Assembly: GCF_000744095.1 (NCBI RefSeq)
Contig: NZ_JQLI01000001.1
Location: forward strand, 930,001-994,000
Length of the DNA: 64,000 nt
Reading direction: 5' to 3'
DNA from: Cupriavidus necator A5-1
GTDB lineage: Bacteria; Pseudomonadota; Gammaproteobacteria; Burkholderiales; Burkholderiaceae
Shown here: in pieces, positions 62,584 to 64,000 of the stretch
Layout: every line of letters begins with the position of its first letter
Position numbering within the stretch: the stretch's first letter is position 1
The notes under the pieces: generated by a model
Seen by the model: the letters and a program-made list of their open reading frames with translations, nothing else
What the model was told of the DNA's origin: nothing
Database searches by the model: none
Made by a program: the position numbers and the translations under genes

Positions 62584-64000
62584 CTACATCGACATCTCTG
62601 CGAACATCTGCACTCGCTTGGTCTTGAATTTGTTTGGCGCATAGTCGTTAAGCCATTCATGCGGCGTTTCCTTGAGAAACTGAGGAGCCTGATCGGGAGT
62701 TCGCGACTGCCTGTAGCGCATGCGGGAGGTCAACTGAACGACCGAGCGATAGTAGTAGTGGAAAAAGAGGCGATTAAATTCGGTGAAGTAGATGTCGGCT
62801 ACGCGCCGGTCACCGCGGATGATCATCATGTTCTCGTCATTGCCGCGCGTCGATGCGTCCGAAAAATTAGCAGAGCCGGTGACCACAATGGGGTCGTCAC
62901 CGATCGGATCGACCAGCATGAACTTGGAATGAATATACGCGACGTGCTGGTTCATATCCAACAAGCGCGTATTGGTTTCCTTGGCGAACTGATAGACCGG
63001 ATCCTCAAGGTAAGCGCCAAACGCCTTATAGACGTTGTTCTTTGAGTTTATTGGCGTCCAGTCCTCATTATTCTTGCTATTCGGATTTGGGCCATCTTCC
63101 TTCTCTATAAGTAGAAGGGTGAGCGGTCCGTCCACATCGTGCTGTAGCAGCGCCTCGCGGAATTCCTTGCCAACACCAAATGCGAGTGTGACGCAGGCAT
63201 GGGACCGCGACTCCGACAACATCGACACATAACGCTGCAGCATCTTCAAGCCGCGGCGTGGACTAAAGATCGGCGTGATGCCCGGTGCGATGTCGGCGTC
63301 GTCGACAAATGTCGGACTCAGCTCCTCGATGCTCGAAGTGAACGCCTGGTTGTCCGCCCTGCCGTCGGGCGAGCTACCATTTAGGGCGCCGGGGTCCGAT
63401 TCGAGAATCAACCAATAGGCGCGAAACGCTTCGGCGGTGGCGCGGTCACGCACCCAGTGGCCGACATTCGTTTGTCCGTGAATACCTCCCATGGAGAGAT
63501 TCGTCGATCCTGTCCAAACCGCCTCGGCATACGACTTTCCTTTGCGGCGTAACACCATGAACTTATTGTGCTGGATGTCGTTTGGCCGCATTTGGCGGAG
63601 GTGGTAGTGCTTCTTCGGTATCTTCACCTCTTTTAGCATCGCCAGATTCTCCGTGCGGGGAAAGGCTTTATGAAAGACGCCTTTCTTATCCGTATAGGAG
63701 TTGTCCTTGGCATCAACAATCAGGCGCAAGTGAACGCCTGCTCTGGCGGCATTAGCGAGAGCCTCCGCAACCGGCTGATATCGGAACTCGTAAAAGCAGC
63801 CCAGAAGCTCGTCTCCTGGCCGTGCCTGATTGATGAACTTGAGAAGCGCCTCGTCAAGTTCTCGACTCAGCCAGTCCAGCGCACGCTGGCGCTCCTTCGA
63901 ATCCTCGATTTTGGTGGGCGGCAGGTTGCGAAATTCCCGGGCGTAGGCCTGGCTGCTAGCGGCTCCGCGATTAAAGAAGATGTCGTGCGTGCCTTTTGTA
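62584..64000 (-). CDS. Phospholipase D-like protein, 5' end beyond the window
   Basis: The frame is open to the window edge, giving at least 471 residues; the start lies outside. Two PLD-type motifs are present. The second is a full HKD (AYIHSKFMLVD, then VVTGSANFSDAST); the first (IQHNKFMVLRR, then AVWTGSTNLS) has the His and Lys but an Arg in place of the Asp. The upstream part reads GDELLGCFYEFRYQPVAEAL. PLD-fold proteins act as nucleases or phospholipases, and stand-alone ones occur in defence islands. No signal peptide can be judged because the N-terminus is missing. Confidence 0.82.
   Translation of the reverse strand, partial: TKGTHDIFFNRGAASSQAYAREFRNLPPTKIEDSKERQRALDWLSRELDEALLKFINQARPGDELLGCFYEFRYQPVAEALANAARAGVHLRLIVDAKDNSYTDKKGVFHKAFPRTENLAMLKEVKIPKKHYHLRQMRPNDIQHNKFMVLRRKGKSYAEAVWTGSTNLSMGGIHGQTNVGHWVRDRATAEAFRAYWLILESDPGALNGSSPDGRADNQAFTSSIEELSPTFVDDADIAPGITPIFSPRRGLKMLQRYVSMLSESRSHACVTLAFGVGKEFREALLQHDVDGPLTLLLIEKEDGPNPNSKNNEDWTPINSKNNVYKAFGAYLEDPVYQFAKETNTRLLDMNQHVAYIHSKFMLVDPIGDDPIVVTGSANFSDASTRGNDENMMIIRGDRRVADIYFTEFNRLFFHYYYRSVVQLTSRMRYRQSRTPDQAPQFLKETPHEWLNDYAPNKFKTKRVQMFAEMSM

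Overview
This 64 kb window comes from a GC-rich proteobacterial genome. The gene families and codon use suggest Burkholderiales (Cupriavidus, Ralstonia or Burkholderia-like), but there is no rRNA or tRNA to confirm that. It is accessory-rich DNA: short metabolic operons alternate with toxin-antitoxin pairs, defence genes, insertion sequences and many decayed genes. I see no phage structural genes, integrase, CRISPR array or replication origin.

Region 1 (0.3-9 kb): a VapBC pair, a UPF0158 protein, then a minus-strand catabolic operon (methylmalonate-semialdehyde-type aldehyde dehydrogenase, FAH-family hydrolase, VOC extradiol dioxygenase) with a divergent LysR regulator and a clear inverted-repeat operator. 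Region 2 (8-19 kb) is a methionine-sulfoxide and envelope redox locus: a decayed free-Met-sulfoxide reductase, msrA, dipZ and msrB on one strand, a divergent two-component system, and, beyond a patch of dead insertion sequences, an MXKDX-repeat protein, a molybdopterin oxidoreductase with its cytochrome b, and a cytochrome c. Region 3 (19-25 kb): a frameshifted RES/Xre pair, a Fic protein, an intact RES/Xre pair with a palindromic operator around its -10 box, a frameshifted HhH-type protein and an HNH nuclease.

Region 4 (25-37 kb) is a defence island. It holds a four-gene Wadjet-like SMC operon in the order jetC-jetB-jetA-jetD, a Kiwa pair whose kwaB is cut by an IS630-family element at a TA (removing the element restores the frame exactly), and a large protein with a predicted restriction-endonuclease domain fused to an unknown helical region. 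Region 5 (37-50 kb): a small metabolic cluster (ferredoxin, cupin, MFS transporter, XRE-cupin regulator, DJ-1 protein), an IS110 transposase gene split by a group II intron, and a cyanate (cyn) locus in which cynT is split by 2.96 kb of insertion-sequence DNA between CTAG repeats and cynR carries a small deletion.

Region 6 (50-64 kb) is the least described part: a histone H1-like protein, C39-like cysteine peptidase and HD-domain protein in overlapping order; a subtilase next to a six-cysteine peptide gene; two unknown genes; a SIR2 protein; a proline-rich peptide coupled to a SLATT-like membrane protein; a frameshifted HNH gene; and a phospholipase D-like protein running off the end. The best candidates for undescribed systems are the nuclease-helical fusion at 35.2-37.1 kb, the peptide/subtilase pair at 55.2-56.8 kb, and the peptidase/HD cassette at 52.3-54.7 kb. 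All family assignments were made by reading motifs, not by database search.
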